Source: Bradyrhizobium jicamae (GTDB lineage: Bacteria > Pseudomonadota > Alphaproteobacteria > Rhizobiales > Xanthobacteraceae). From it: 64,000 bases of DNA. The position numbers and the translations under genes are program-made. Every line of letters begins with the position of its first letter. Position 1 is the first letter of the stretch. Of the stretch, positions 17,632 to 26,396 are shown piece after piece. The notes under the pieces were generated by a model, which saw only the letters and a list, made by a program, of their open reading frames with translations, was not told the DNA's origin and did no database searches. The stretch covers positions 218,884-282,883 of the forward strand of contig NZ_JAFCKQ010000003.1 in assembly GCF_018130215.1 (NCBI RefSeq), written 5' to 3'.

Positions 17632-18846
17632 TCACGCTGCGGTGACGCGCACGGTTTCGACGACGTTGCGCAGATAGCCGGCCGGATTCCACAGGGGGTC
17701 CATCGGCTGGGTGTCGCCGGCATTGTTGGTGGCGCGCACCTTCAGATCGTGGGGGCCGGCGGCCAGTGCGACCCTCAGCTTCCATTCGCGGAAGGCATAT
17801 TTGCCGAGATCCTTGCCGAGCTTCGCCGGCGTCCAGGTCTGGCCGCCGTCGCTCGAGACCACAACCTCCTTGATGCCCTTGCCGCTGTCGAAGGCGATGC
17901 CGCGCAGCATGATGTGGCCGGCCTTGAGCTTCGCGCCATCGGCGACACTGGTGATGAACGAGCGCACCGTGAAGCGGTTGATCGGGATGGTCGCCTTCGG
18001 CGCGGTGCCAGGCTCGATCGCGTTGTTGGGCGTATCAGGGATGCGATAGGCGGATTTCATCCAGAAGCCGTCGAACACGCTGTCGATCACCGTGATCTCG
18101 TTGAGGTGCTTGACCCAGTAGGTGCCGTAATAGCCGGGCACCACGAGGCGCAGCGGGAAGCCGTTGAGGAACGGCAGGTCCTCGCCGTTCATCCCATAGG
18201 CCAGCATCACCTCGCCGTCGCGCGCGTGGTCGATGTCGAGCGCCTTCACGAAATCCGGCGTCGTGTCCATCACCGGGGCATCCATGCCGTTGAAGGTGAC
18301 CTGCCTGGCGCCGGCCTGGACGCCGGCCATGTCGAGCAGGGTCTTCAGCGGCACGCCGTGCCAGCGCGCGCAGCCCATGGCGCCGTTGCCGAGCTGCCCG
18401 CCGGCGACCCGCGGATCGAAGAAGCCGCGGCTGTTGCCGGAGCACTGGTTGACGGCGACGATCTCGGTCGCCTTCATCTTCCTGATGTCCTTCAGCGACA
18501 ATTTCAGCGGCTTGTCGACCTTGCCCTTGATCTCGAGCGTGAACTTGTCGGGGTCGAGATCGTAGGGGATGCCGGCGAGGTGGTAGCGGACGAAGAACGC
18601 GTTGTTCGGCGTGAGCGGGCCGTCGTTGAAGACCGCAAATGGTGTCTCCAGCTGCGGCGGGCGGCTGGTCTGGCCGATCATCGGGCGCTTCTGCGGGTAG
18701 CGCACCAGCGGCCGTTCGCCGTTGCCGAAAGGCAATGTCACGGTGTCGGGCGGTGCGGTGTCGAGAGCACGTGCGCCCTTCGTTCCCAGCCCCGCAATCA
18801 AAGCGGCCATACCGGCGCGCTTCATCAAGTCTCGTCGATCGAGCAT
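17632..18846 (-). CDS. sorA: Periplasmic sulfite dehydrogenase molybdopterin subunit
   Basis: 404 residues. The twin-arginine signal MLDRRDLMKRAGMAALIAGL exports the folded protein. The sulfite oxidase fold has the Mo-coordinating Cys135 in AVNQCSGNSRG, and the C-terminal Mo-cofactor dimerisation domain follows (FAREWKLRVAL-type segment near the end). It oxidises sulfite to sulfate in the periplasm. GGAGG sits 8 bases before the ATG. Gene order sorA-sorB is as in known clusters; no sulfur-oxidising sox genes are near, so detoxification or taurine/sulfonate turnover may be its role. Confidence 0.9.
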   Translation of the reverse strand: MLDRRDLMKRAGMAALIAGLGTKGARALDTAPPDTVTLPFGNGERPLVRYPQKRPMIGQTSRPPQLETPFAVFNDGPLTPNNAFFVRYHLAGIPYDLDPDKFTLEIKGKVDKPLKLSLKDIRKMKATEIVAVNQCSGNSRGFFDPRVAGGQLGNGAMGCARWHGVPLKTLLDMAGVQAGARQVTFNGMDAPVMDTTPDFVKALDIDHARDGEVMLAYGMNGEDLPFLNGFPLRLVVPGYYGTYWVKHLNEITVIDSVFDGFWMKSAYRIPDTPNNAIEPGTAPKATIPINRFTVRSFITSVADGAKLKAGHIMLRGIAFDSGKGIKEVVVSSDGGQTWTPAKLGKDLGKYAFREWKLRVALAAGPHDLKVRATNNAGDTQPMDPLWNPAGYLRNVVETVRVTAA

Positions 18847-19003
18847 TCCGCTTCCTCCGAAGCTGTTCTGTCTGAGCCGGTCATCACCGGACTCAATTGG
18901 CTTGCGCGCATTCAAATGCCCGCAGGCGACAAATGTCGCACCCGGGAACCCCAAGTCAATTGATGCTTTCGCAGCGTTCGTCGACGTTTGCGTCGCAACA
19001 ACG

Positions 19004-19033
19004 AAAAGCCCCGGTCGCCGAAGCAACCGGGGC
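19004..19033 (-). terminator. Intrinsic terminator of the small exported-protein gene
   Basis: Read on the minus strand, GCCCCGGT (19033-19026) pairs perfectly with ACCGGGGC (19015-19008) across 10 bases and is followed by TTTT (19007-19004). It lies 25 bases after the stop of the gene at 19058-19300. Confidence 0.88.
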
Positions 19034-19057
19034 GTTTCGATCGCGAGGACGAAGCGA

Positions 19058-19300
19058 TCAGTCGCAGACGTTCACGGTGCGATAGCGATAGCCGTAGGGC
19101 GTCAGCACCAGGCGAGTGACGTAGCAGCCGGAGTCGACGTAGCCGACGCCGATGCCATAGCCGTGGCCCCAGTGATGATGCCAGCCACCGCCCCAACCGC
19201 CGCCCCAGCCGAACGGCTTGGCGGATGCGGCGGTCGGGGCCAGCGCGGCGGCGCCGACGGTGGCAATGGTGGCGAGAGCGAGAGTGACTTTGCGAAGCAT
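19058..19300 (-). CDS. Small exported Gly/His-rich protein
   Basis: 80 residues. A clear signal peptide (MLRKVTLALATIATVGAAAL...AASA) is followed by a short mature chain with GWGGGWGGGWHHHWGHGYG and a C-terminal TPYGYRYRTVNVCD with two cysteines. Proteins of this type are frequent in Bradyrhizobium and are sometimes labelled sulfur-globule-like, without experimental basis. Histidines could bind metal. It has its own terminator and lies beside the sulfite dehydrogenase genes, which may be coincidence. Confidence 0.75.
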   Translation of the reverse strand: MLRKVTLALATIATVGAAALAPTAASAKPFGWGGGWGGGWHHHWGHGYGIGVGYVDSGCYVTRLVLTPYGYRYRTVNVCD

Positions 19301-19427
19301 GGTGGTCTCCTTCGAAATGCGCGTTGAACTCTGTCGCGGCGCGGGTTGCAATGTTCCCCATCGCCCGTCAGTCGCACACTGCGCGAGGCCGGTTCGAGCT
19401 CCAGCTCACAGAAGGACCAGGAATCTG

Positions 19428-19443
19428 CTGAACGTCCGTTCAG
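19428..19443. promoter_or_regulatory. Orphan 16-base palindrome
   Basis: CTGAACG, a TC centre, then CGTTCAG form a perfect dyad in the region between the cyclase stop and the upstream side of the small exported-protein gene, 128 bases before that gene's start. Palindromes of this shape are typical TetR-family operators, but no such regulator adjoins. An operator for the small gene is the simplest reading. Confidence 0.4.
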
Positions 19444-19483
19444 ACGTGAGCCAGGTCACGCAGGCGGAGACGCGTTGAACCTT

Positions 19484-21241
19484 TCAGGCCGCAACCGCAT
19501 GCTCGTCGTTGACCAGCGCCGACAGTACGCGCGTCGCTTCGACCGTGCGCACGATCATCGGCTCGTTGCGGCCGCGGATCGCGACCTCCTGTGCGGGCAG
19601 CGCATCGTCGGCGAGGCCGGCAGTGGCGCGCACCTCGTCGGAGATCACGGCTTCGCAGGCCAGGCTCTTGGTCATGTCCTGCAGCCGCGCCGCGACGTTC
19701 ACGGCGTCGCCGAGCGCAGTGAACACCATGTGGTCGCGATAGCCGATGTCGCCCACGATCACCTCGCCGCCATGGATGCCGATGCCGAAGCGGATCGGCT
19801 CGTGCAGATCGTGGCTGAGGAACTGGTTCAGCTCGTCGACATTGGCCGCGATCATCGCCGCGGCGCGCAGCGCCTGGCGGCAGGCCTCGTGCCGGTTGGT
19901 CGCAAGCCCGAACAGCGCCAGCATGCCGTCGCCGACGAACTGGTTCGGCCGGCCGCCGCACTCCAGCACCGCCTGCGATACCGCGCCGAGGAAACGATTG
20001 ACGATGAACACGGTGTCGAACGGCAACCGCCTCTCGGCGAGCCGGGTCGAGCCGCGCATGTCGACGAACATGCTAACCAGATAGCGCTCCTGGCCGATCC
20101 GCGCCGGGCTGCCGGCGTGTCCGGTCGCCGACATCGTGTGCGGCAGGAACAACTGGAAGAAGGACAGGTCGGCGTTGGGCCGCAGCTGGCAGGCGAGGCG
20201 GATCGACGGATCCGCGCTGCCGACCCGGTGCAGCACGAAGGCCTCGCGCGGCGAGGGCTCGGGCAGCGAGGCGGTGTCGCCAATGATGCGGATGCGGCAG
20301 GTCGAGCAGCGGGCGCGGCCGCCGCAGACGCTGGCGTGGGGCACGTTGTTGCGCAGGCTCGCTTCCAGCACGCTCAATCCCTTCGGTACCCGGACGGTGC
20401 GGCCGTTGCCGTAGCTCAGCGCGATCATGCCGCCACGACGCTCGAGCAACGTGCGGGCGACGCGCGCGACGACGACGAGCCCGAGCAGGCCGAGATAGCC
20501 GATGGTGATGCCGGAGGCGACACGTTCGAGCGTGGTCTGCTGCGCTACCGTCCCGAGCTTCTCGGCGGACAGCGCTTCGTGCCGCCAGTCGGCGTCCTCA
20601 TAGTCCGACATCGTGGTGCGGCCGCCCTGGTAGACGCCGAGCATCGCCAGCGTCGGGATCAGGACCGCAACGGCGAGCAGGAACGGCGCTGCGCGCTTGA
20701 AGAAGCTGCGCATCCGCAGCCAGAAATAGAGGCCGATGCAACCGTGCACCCAGGCGATCACCAGCACCGCGAGCATCGTCCATATGCGGTGCGGCGAGGC
20801 GATGAAGAACAGGTAGAGTTCCTGCGGATAGAGCTTCTCATGCCCGTACAGCGCCTGGCCGAGGCGAATGCCGACGACGTGGGTGACGATCAGCAGGGGG
20901 ATGCTGAGGCCCAGCACGAGCTGCAGCGGCTCGATCGCCTTCCAGCTGAACTGCCGGCGCTGGTACAGCGCCCAGATGCCGAGCACCGTGTGCACCAGGC
21001 AGGCGCCGTAGAACACGATCGCGACCGGCAGGAACCGCCAGAACGCGGTGTGGTAGTAGACGCCGGTCGCCAGCGCCTCCATCGAGATGTTGCCGAGCGC
21101 ATGGTTGACGAAATGGCTGAGCAGGTAGGCGAACAGGATCGAGCCGCTGACCAGCCGGACCTGCCGCAGGCCGACGCCGCGGACCATCTCCTGCAAATGC
21201 TCGCGCGACGGGGAGGTCAAGGGAAAGGTCATGTGATTCAT
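19484..21241 (-). CDS. cyaC: CyaC-like redox-sensing class III adenylate cyclase
   Basis: 585 residues in three parts. Residues 25-270 are a six-helix membrane anchor with His43/His47, His84, His121 and His166 in the helices, the four-histidine pattern of diheme-b succinate:quinone reductase anchors. Residues 275-360 are a plant-type [2Fe-2S] ferredoxin with Cys306, Cys312, Cys315 and Cys351. Residues 385-560 are a class III cyclase with metal-binding Asp394 (FVDMRGST) and Asp438 (FVGDGM). This matches Sinorhizobium meliloti CyaC, which was reported to be a diheme-b, FeS-containing cyclase responding to quinone redox state. The start lacks a clear ribosome site, so a nearby Met at 21232 is possible. 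Confidence 0.88.
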   Translation of the reverse strand: MNHMTFPLTSPSREHLQEMVRGVGLRQVRLVSGSILFAYLLSHFVNHALGNISMEALATGVYYHTAFWRFLPVAIVFYGACLVHTVLGIWALYQRRQFSWKAIEPLQLVLGLSIPLLIVTHVVGIRLGQALYGHEKLYPQELYLFFIASPHRIWTMLAVLVIAWVHGCIGLYFWLRMRSFFKRAAPFLLAVAVLIPTLAMLGVYQGGRTTMSDYEDADWRHEALSAEKLGTVAQQTTLERVASGITIGYLGLLGLVVVARVARTLLERRGGMIALSYGNGRTVRVPKGLSVLEASLRNNVPHASVCGGRARCSTCRIRIIGDTASLPEPSPREAFVLHRVGSADPSIRLACQLRPNADLSFFQLFLPHTMSATGHAGSPARIGQERYLVSMFVDMRGSTRLAERRLPFDTVFIVNRFLGAVSQAVLECGGRPNQFVGDGMLALFGLATNRHEACRQALRAAAMIAANVDELNQFLSHDLHEPIRFGIGIHGGEVIVGDIGYRDHMVFTALGDAVNVAARLQDMTKSLACEAVISDEVRATAGLADDALPAQEVAIRGRNEPMIVRTVEATRVLSALVNDEHAVAA

Positions 21242-21266
21242 GATGGGCAAGTCTAGTGGTTTATTC

Positions 21267-21284
21267 CAGCGGTGAACACCGCTG
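21267..21284. promoter_or_regulatory. 18-base palindrome between cyaC and the glycosyltransferase
   Basis: CAGCGGTG-AA-CACCGCTG is a perfect dyad in the only 79 bases separating these divergent genes. Its place, 26 bases before the cyclase start, suggests an operator controlling one or both genes. No regulator gene is adjacent, so the binding protein is unknown. Confidence 0.45.
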
Positions 21285-21320
21285 CCGGCCGGCGCGGAGG
21301 GGAACGGGCACCGCAATACG

Positions 21321-22958
21321 TTGACACCCCCTTCAGAGTCGAACAAAAAGCGCGCCGTGACGATAGCCCCCGCCGATAACATCAACGTCAAGACGGACCG
21401 CGCGCGCGTCCCGCGCCGGGGCGGTGTCATCGCCGTGATCGCGGCCATGACCGTCATGCGGCTGGTCTATGCATACGTGCTCGATCTGCGCACCGACGAG
21501 GCCTATTACTGGACCTGGTCGAAGGAGAACGTGCTGTCGTTCCTCGACCATCCGCCCATGATCGCCTGGTTCATCCGCTTCGGTACCGCGATCTTCGGCG
21601 ACACCACTCTCGGCGTCCGCTTCAGCGGCATCGTGGCGATGCTGGTCACGCAGCTTTTGCTGGCCGATATCGTTCGCCGCACGACCCGCAACAATGTCCG
21701 CGCGGTGATGCTGGGGCTGCTGCTGCCGGAGGCCGCGTTGTATTACGGGCTGTTGATGGCCAAGGTGGCGCCCGACACCGCGATGATCCCGTTCATGGTC
21801 GCGATGCTGTGGTCGCTGGTGCGGCTCGCCGAGAGCGATGACGGCCGCTGGTGGCTCGCCGCCGGCCTGTTCGCCGGGCTGGCGCTGCTGTCGAAATTCA
21901 CCACGGTGATGCTGGCGCCGGCGGTCGTGGCGTTTGCGCTGGTGCCGGACTGGCGTTGGCGCTGGTTGCGCAGCCCGTACCCTTATCTTGCAGCGCTGCT
22001 CGTGGTCGCCGTGTTCTCGCCGGCGCTGATCTGGAATTGGCAGCATGACTGGGCCTCGTTCCGCTTCCAGGCGGTGCGGGCGACGACGGAGGGCGCGCTC
22101 ACGCTGCGCACCCTCGGCGAGTTCATCGGCATGCAGTTCGGCCTGGTCGGCTTCGTGCTGTTGCCGGTGACGCTGTTCGGCACCGCGCTGACGGCCTGGC
22201 GCGGCTATCGCGGCCGCGAGCCGGTCGCGATCCTGCTGTCGACGGCAGTGATCGTGCCGTTCGGCTACTTCCTCTGGAAGTCGCTGACGTTGCGGGTCGG
22301 CGACACCTGGCCGATGTTCCTCTGGCCGGCCGGCCTTGCCGCGGTTGCGATCAACGTCACGCGGATGCCGCTGGAGGGCTGGTCGCCCCGCTTGATCAAG
22401 TCGACCTTGTTCTGGGCGCGGACCGCGGTCTCGTCCGGCATCGTCTTCGTCGTCTGCGTCTTCCTCTATTACACGGTGGCGCCATGGAATCTGATCGGCC
22501 GCAACGATCCGATCGGCACCGAGGCCGGCTATGATCAGCTCGCCGCGCGCGCCGAGGCGCAATTGCGCGCGACCGGCGCGACCTGGGTCGCGACCACGGA
22601 TTATCGCACCTATGCGATGCTGCGCTGGTTCCTGCGCGGCCGCGTGCCCGTCGTCGAGATCAACGAGCGCGGCCGCTTCCAGGGCTTCGCCGATCCCGGC
22701 ATGAACCTGATCCGGGATCATGCCGGTCTCTATGTCGGCCGCGAGCCCGAGAATAATCTGCCGCTGTGGCGCGAGACGAGCGCGACAAGGCAGCCGCTCG
22801 AGCGCGTCGAGCGGCGCTGGCGCGGCATGGTGATGGACACCTATTCGCTGGAAAAGATCACCGGCTGGACGCCGGATCTGTCGCCGCCGCCGGACACGAC
22901 GTTCTTCCGCTGGCGGGTGCTGGCGACGCTGATGGGCAATCCGGTCGCGCATTCGTAG
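21321..22958 (+). CDS. Glycosyltransferase family 39 (ArnT/PMT-like) membrane protein
   Basis: 545 residues with about ten membrane spans. The catalytic loop after helix 1 carries LRTDEAYYWTWSKE, the Asp-Glu signature of GT39 enzymes, and LDHPPMIAWFIRFG follows. These proteins move a sugar from a polyprenyl-phosphate donor to lipid or protein on the periplasmic side. The C-terminal soluble part (VATTDYRTYAMLRWFL) is typical of the bacterial group. The start is uncertain: TTG at 21321 and GTG at 21357 both lack a good ribosome site. Confidence 0.82.
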   Translation: MTPPSESNKKRAVTIAPADNINVKTDRARVPRRGGVIAVIAAMTVMRLVYAYVLDLRTDEAYYWTWSKENVLSFLDHPPMIAWFIRFGTAIFGDTTLGVRFSGIVAMLVTQLLLADIVRRTTRNNVRAVMLGLLLPEAALYYGLLMAKVAPDTAMIPFMVAMLWSLVRLAESDDGRWWLAAGLFAGLALLSKFTTVMLAPAVVAFALVPDWRWRWLRSPYPYLAALLVVAVFSPALIWNWQHDWASFRFQAVRATTEGALTLRTLGEFIGMQFGLVGFVLLPVTLFGTALTAWRGYRGREPVAILLSTAVIVPFGYFLWKSLTLRVGDTWPMFLWPAGLAAVAINVTRMPLEGWSPRLIKSTLFWARTAVSSGIVFVVCVFLYYTVAPWNLIGRNDPIGTEAGYDQLAARAEAQLRATGATWVATTDYRTYAMLRWFLRGRVPVVEINERGRFQGFADPGMNLIRDHAGLYVGREPENNLPLWRETSATRQPLERVERRWRGMVMDTYSLEKITGWTPDLSPPPDTTFFRWRVLATLMGNPVAHS

Positions 22959-22963
22959 ATGGG

Positions 22964-23995
22964 CTATTCCTCATCCTCGCGTTTGCGCAGGAGGTCTTTC
23001 GCCAAGTCAGCCAGCGCGGGGCGCGGCAAAGCGGTGAAGGGGAGCGGGCGGGTGACGTCGATTGCGGCGAGGCCGAGCCGCGCGGTCAGCAGTCCGTTGA
23101 GCACGCCTTCGCCGAGCCTCTGCGAAAGCTTGGCCGCGATGCCGTGGCCGAGCATCTGCTGAATCAGGCTGTCGCTCGCCGCGATGCCGCCGGTGATCGC
23201 GAGATGCGCGATCACGTGCCGCATCAGGCGGATCATGCCGAGCGCGCCGGGCCGGCCGCCATAGAGCCGCGCCAGTTGCCGGATCATCCGCAAGGACGCC
23301 ACGAATACGAACAGCACGTCGATCATCGCGCGCGGGCTGACCGCGGTGACGACGGAGACGCGCTGCGCCGCCGATGACACCAGCCGCCGTGCTTCCTCAT
23401 CCAGCGGTGCCATCAATTCGCGCTCGGCGAGGCGGATCATGTCGGCACCGTCGATGATGTCCTCGGTGTGACTTTGCAGTGCGCTGCGGGCGCGGGCGAG
23501 CTGCGGGGTCTGGTGCGCGAGCTTGATGAGATCGGCGACGACGGTTCGGCTCGCGGCGCGGTCGTCGCTGATCAGCACCTCGGCCGCGCGCAGATGCAGT
23601 TTTTCGATGGTGGCAAGCCGCGCCAGTCCAGCGAACTCGCGCGCAGTCACGACCAGAAGCGCAAACGCTGCGATGACGGCGAGGCCGAGCCCGAGGATGC
23701 CGAGACCCTCGTTGCGCGCGAACAGGTCTTCGACCAGGTTGATGACGCCAAGTCCGGTGCCGAGCACGACGAGGCCCGCGACCGCGGTCCAGAACAGCGT
23801 GCCCCAGCGGAAGCCGCGGCGCGCCGGTACCAGCGGCGGATCGACGGGCACCGGGAGCTGCGCCGGCTCGACCTCGGGCATGATCTGCACCGTGCCGCGC
23901 GCGAGGTGGCCGATGTCGTCGGCATCCATCACGACCACGCCGGGATCGTCGAGCTTGAACGTCGCCGGCCGCCGCTGCGGCGTTGTCTCGTTCAT
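22964..23995 (-). CDS. ycjF: TIGR01620/YcjF family inner-membrane protein
   Basis: 343 residues. After an acidic, Pro-rich N-terminus there are two hydrophobic helices (about 62-90 and 98-120), then a soluble helical domain, and a DUF697-type segment with DVLFVFVASLRMIRQLARLYGGRPG and two more apolar helices. This is the usual partner of YcjX, and its ATG overlaps the ycjX stop by four bases. The pair is linked to envelope stress (Psp/RpoH regulons) in enterobacteria, but biochemical function is unknown. Confidence 0.87.
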   Translation of the reverse strand: MNETTPQRRPATFKLDDPGVVVMDADDIGHLARGTVQIMPEVEPAQLPVPVDPPLVPARRGFRWGTLFWTAVAGLVVLGTGLGVINLVEDLFARNEGLGILGLGLAVIAAFALLVVTAREFAGLARLATIEKLHLRAAEVLISDDRAASRTVVADLIKLAHQTPQLARARSALQSHTEDIIDGADMIRLAERELMAPLDEEARRLVSSAAQRVSVVTAVSPRAMIDVLFVFVASLRMIRQLARLYGGRPGALGMIRLMRHVIAHLAITGGIAASDSLIQQMLGHGIAAKLSQRLGEGVLNGLLTARLGLAAIDVTRPLPFTALPRPALADLAKDLLRKREDEE

Positions 23996-25455
23996 TGCAG
24001 TCTGTCTCCGATCAGGAACTGGAGAGCGCGGTCAAGGCGGATGTGAGGCAGCGTCGGCTCGGCGTCGCCGTTCCGCTCCAGCTTCGGCGGGCGGAAGCGC
24101 AGGAAGCGGTAGTCGGCGGTATCCGCGCCGGCGCTGGAGAGGCCACGGAACTCGCCCCTGAACAGCGCCTCGGGATTGTCGGGCAGGTCGCCCGGAAAGG
24201 TCGCGACTTCCGTCTCGCCGTCGAACGTATCGCCATTGGCGATCTCGCCCGCGGCCGGCGTGCCGAGGATCGAAGGCAGCCGGTCGCGGCCGCGCTGAAC
24301 CTGCGCCTCGCGGGTGGCGCGCACCGCGGCGAGCGCCACGACGTCAATCGCGGCACCGGCATATTCGGCGCGCTCGGCTGCCTTGGCCACGATCCGCCGC
24401 AGCACCGCTTCCAGCCGGTCGTGGCTCTGATGGTGCAGATGATCGGCTTTGGTCGCCGCGAACAGGATGCGGTCGATGCGCGGCCGGAACAGCGCGCTCA
24501 GGATCGTGCTGCGGCCGATCCGGAAGCAGTCGAGGATGCCGGCGAGCGCGGCCTCCAGGTCGTGCAGTGCCTCAGGGCCGGCGTTGAAAGCGGCGAGCGC
24601 ATCGGCGAGCACGATCTGGCGGTCGAGCCGCGCGAAATGATCGCGGAAGAACGGGCGGACCACGACGTCCTTGTAGGCCTCGTAGCGCCGCCGCATCATC
24701 GCCCACAGCGAGCCATCCGGCGCGCCGCCGTCGATGGGCACGTCGAGCGGCGCGAAGGTCAGCGCCGGCGTGTTGGCGAGATTGCCTGGCATCAGGAAGC
24801 GGCCGGGCGGCAGCAGGCTCATCGCAAAGCGGTCGTCGCGGCAGGCGCGCAGATAGTCGGTGAACAGTCTCGCTTCCGCAAGCGCGGCCTGCTCGTCCTC
24901 GCGACCCTCCGGCGTCAGCGTCGCCAGATGCGCATGCCAGGGCGCGGCAAGCTTTGCGCGCAGCGCTTCGCGCGACAATGCAAGGCTCTCGCCCGACCAC
25001 TGCTCGTAGTTCTTGTTGAGCAGCGGCAGGTCGAGCAGCCATTCGCCGGGATAGTCGACGATATCGAGCGTCAGCATGCGGTCAGCGCCATTTTGCCGCT
25101 GATAGTCGATCACCAGCCGAAGCTCGGAGATGTCGGTGGTCGAGCTCGGCCAGCGCCGTTCCTCGATCAGGGTGCGGACATGGTTCTCATAGGCGAAGCG
25201 AGGCACCGCATCGTCGGGCTGCGGCGCCAGATAGGCGCGCGCGATCCGTCCCGAGGCATAGGCCTCGAACACCGGAAAGCGGCCGCCCCGCGTCAGCCCA
25301 TGTACCAGCGCCGTGATGAACACGGTCTTGCCGGCGCGCGACAGCCCGGTAACACCGAGCCGCACCGTCGGGTTGAAGAAGCCCTCGCCATAGTCGAGCA
25401 GCGCCCGCGCCGAGAGCCGCGCTTCCTCGACGATATCGGAAAAGCTGGGGGACAT
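23992..25455 (-). CDS. ycjX: YcjX family P-loop NTPase
   Basis: 487 residues. RLGVTGLSRAGKTVFITALVHGL holds the Walker A element (about residues 32-42), and TLDIVDYPGEWLLDLPLL supplies the DxxG-like segment, placing it in the YcjX GTPase-like family. The Met at 25455 is the residue where family members begin, but there is no good ribosome site before it, and the open frame continues antisense through the hemolysin III gene, where it is not coding. It is co-translated with the DUF697 gene downstream. Confidence 0.87.
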   Translation of the reverse strand: MSPSFSDIVEEARLSARALLDYGEGFFNPTVRLGVTGLSRAGKTVFITALVHGLTRGGRFPVFEAYASGRIARAYLAPQPDDAVPRFAYENHVRTLIEERRWPSSTTDISELRLVIDYQRQNGADRMLTLDIVDYPGEWLLDLPLLNKNYEQWSGESLALSREALRAKLAAPWHAHLATLTPEGREDEQAALAEARLFTDYLRACRDDRFAMSLLPPGRFLMPGNLANTPALTFAPLDVPIDGGAPDGSLWAMMRRRYEAYKDVVVRPFFRDHFARLDRQIVLADALAAFNAGPEALHDLEAALAGILDCFRIGRSTILSALFRPRIDRILFAATKADHLHHQSHDRLEAVLRRIVAKAAERAEYAGAAIDVVALAAVRATREAQVQRGRDRLPSILGTPAAGEIANGDTFDGETEVATFPGDLPDNPEALFRGEFRGLSSAGADTADYRFLRFRPPKLERNGDAEPTLPHIRLDRALQFLIGDRLQ

Positions 25456-25635
25456 GAAGTCGAGGGAAAATCCGGCGGAATGGGCCAAAAACGGGCGATC
25501 GATCACCCGCAAGGTGGCGATTGCCGGGCCAAAATCAAGCTTCACATTTCCGGCGCCTTTGCAGGCGAGGGAATTGAACGCACAGTCAGCCCTGCGATAC
25601 CCATATTCAATGGACCCAGAGGAGAGCCTGTCGGC

Positions 25636-26331
25636 ATGACGATCTTCCGCCTGAAGCAACTCGCCTCGACCTCGATCCACGCGGCCGGTGCCGTGCTCTG
25701 GAACTACGACCGTGCCGAGCTGATCGCCGACGGCATCGTGCACATCACCGGCATCTGCTTCGGGCTGGTTGCGGCCACCGCGTTGATCGTGCTGACCGCG
25801 GTCTATGCCAGCGGGCTCGACGTTGCCGTGGTGTCGGTCTATGTCGCGGGCCTGCTCGCGATGCTGGTGCTGTCGGCGACCTATAATCTCTGGCCGGTGT
25901 CGCGCGCCAAATGGGTGCTGCGCCGTTTCGACCATTCGGCGATCTATCTGTTGATCGCCGCGACCTATACGCCCTTCATCGTGGAATTGAAGGACAGCTA
26001 TTTCGCGATTGCGCTGCTCGTCGGGGTGTGGTGTGTCGCAATCGTCGGCATCTGGCTCAAGCTGCGCTATCCCGGCCGGTTCGACCGGCTCTCGGTCGGG
26101 CTCTATCTCGCGATGGGCTGGAGCGGCATGATGCTCTATAACGCCGTGGTCAAGGCGCTGCCGGCCGTGGCGCTCGGCTTCGTGCTGGCCGGCGGCATCC
26201 TGTACAGCCTCGGCGTGATCTTTCACGCCTGGCGGCGGCTCCGCTTCCAGAACGCGATCTGGCATGGCTTCGTGCTGCTCGGGGCCGCCTGCCACTATAC
26301 CGCCGTGTTCAACGTGGTGCTGGCGAGCTGA
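25636..26331 (+). CDS. Hemolysin III / PAQR family membrane protein
   Basis: 231 residues with seven predicted membrane helices. Conserved family features are the early ELIADGIVHITG, the RRFDHSAIYLLIAATYTPF loop and the C-terminal FQNAIWHGFVLLGAACHY, which bring Asp and three His together as a Zn site in PAQR proteins. Despite the name, bacterial members are probably lipid-active hydrolases or stress proteins rather than toxins. GGAGAG lies 9 bases before the ATG. It is divergent from ycjX. Confidence 0.88.
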   Translation: MTIFRLKQLASTSIHAAGAVLWNYDRAELIADGIVHITGICFGLVAATALIVLTAVYASGLDVAVVSVYVAGLLAMLVLSATYNLWPVSRAKWVLRRFDHSAIYLLIAATYTPFIVELKDSYFAIALLVGVWCVAIVGIWLKLRYPGRFDRLSVGLYLAMGWSGMMLYNAVVKALPAVALGFVLAGGILYSLGVIFHAWRRLRFQNAIWHGFVLLGAACHYTAVFNVVLAS

Positions 26332-26396
26332 GCTCTCGCTATCAGCAGCGAATGGGTTCATATTCCCGATGACATCAGGAATCCGGGAGGGTGGCC

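Noticed and set aside
19380..19420. tRNA 3' end (GGTTCGAGCTCC followed later by ACCA)
   Set aside because: The T-arm stem does not pair and no D or anticodon arm lies upstream.
19346..21256. 636-codon frame antisense to the cyclase
   Set aside because: Composition is typical of antisense frames, and the opposite strand has complete heme, FeS and cyclase motifs.
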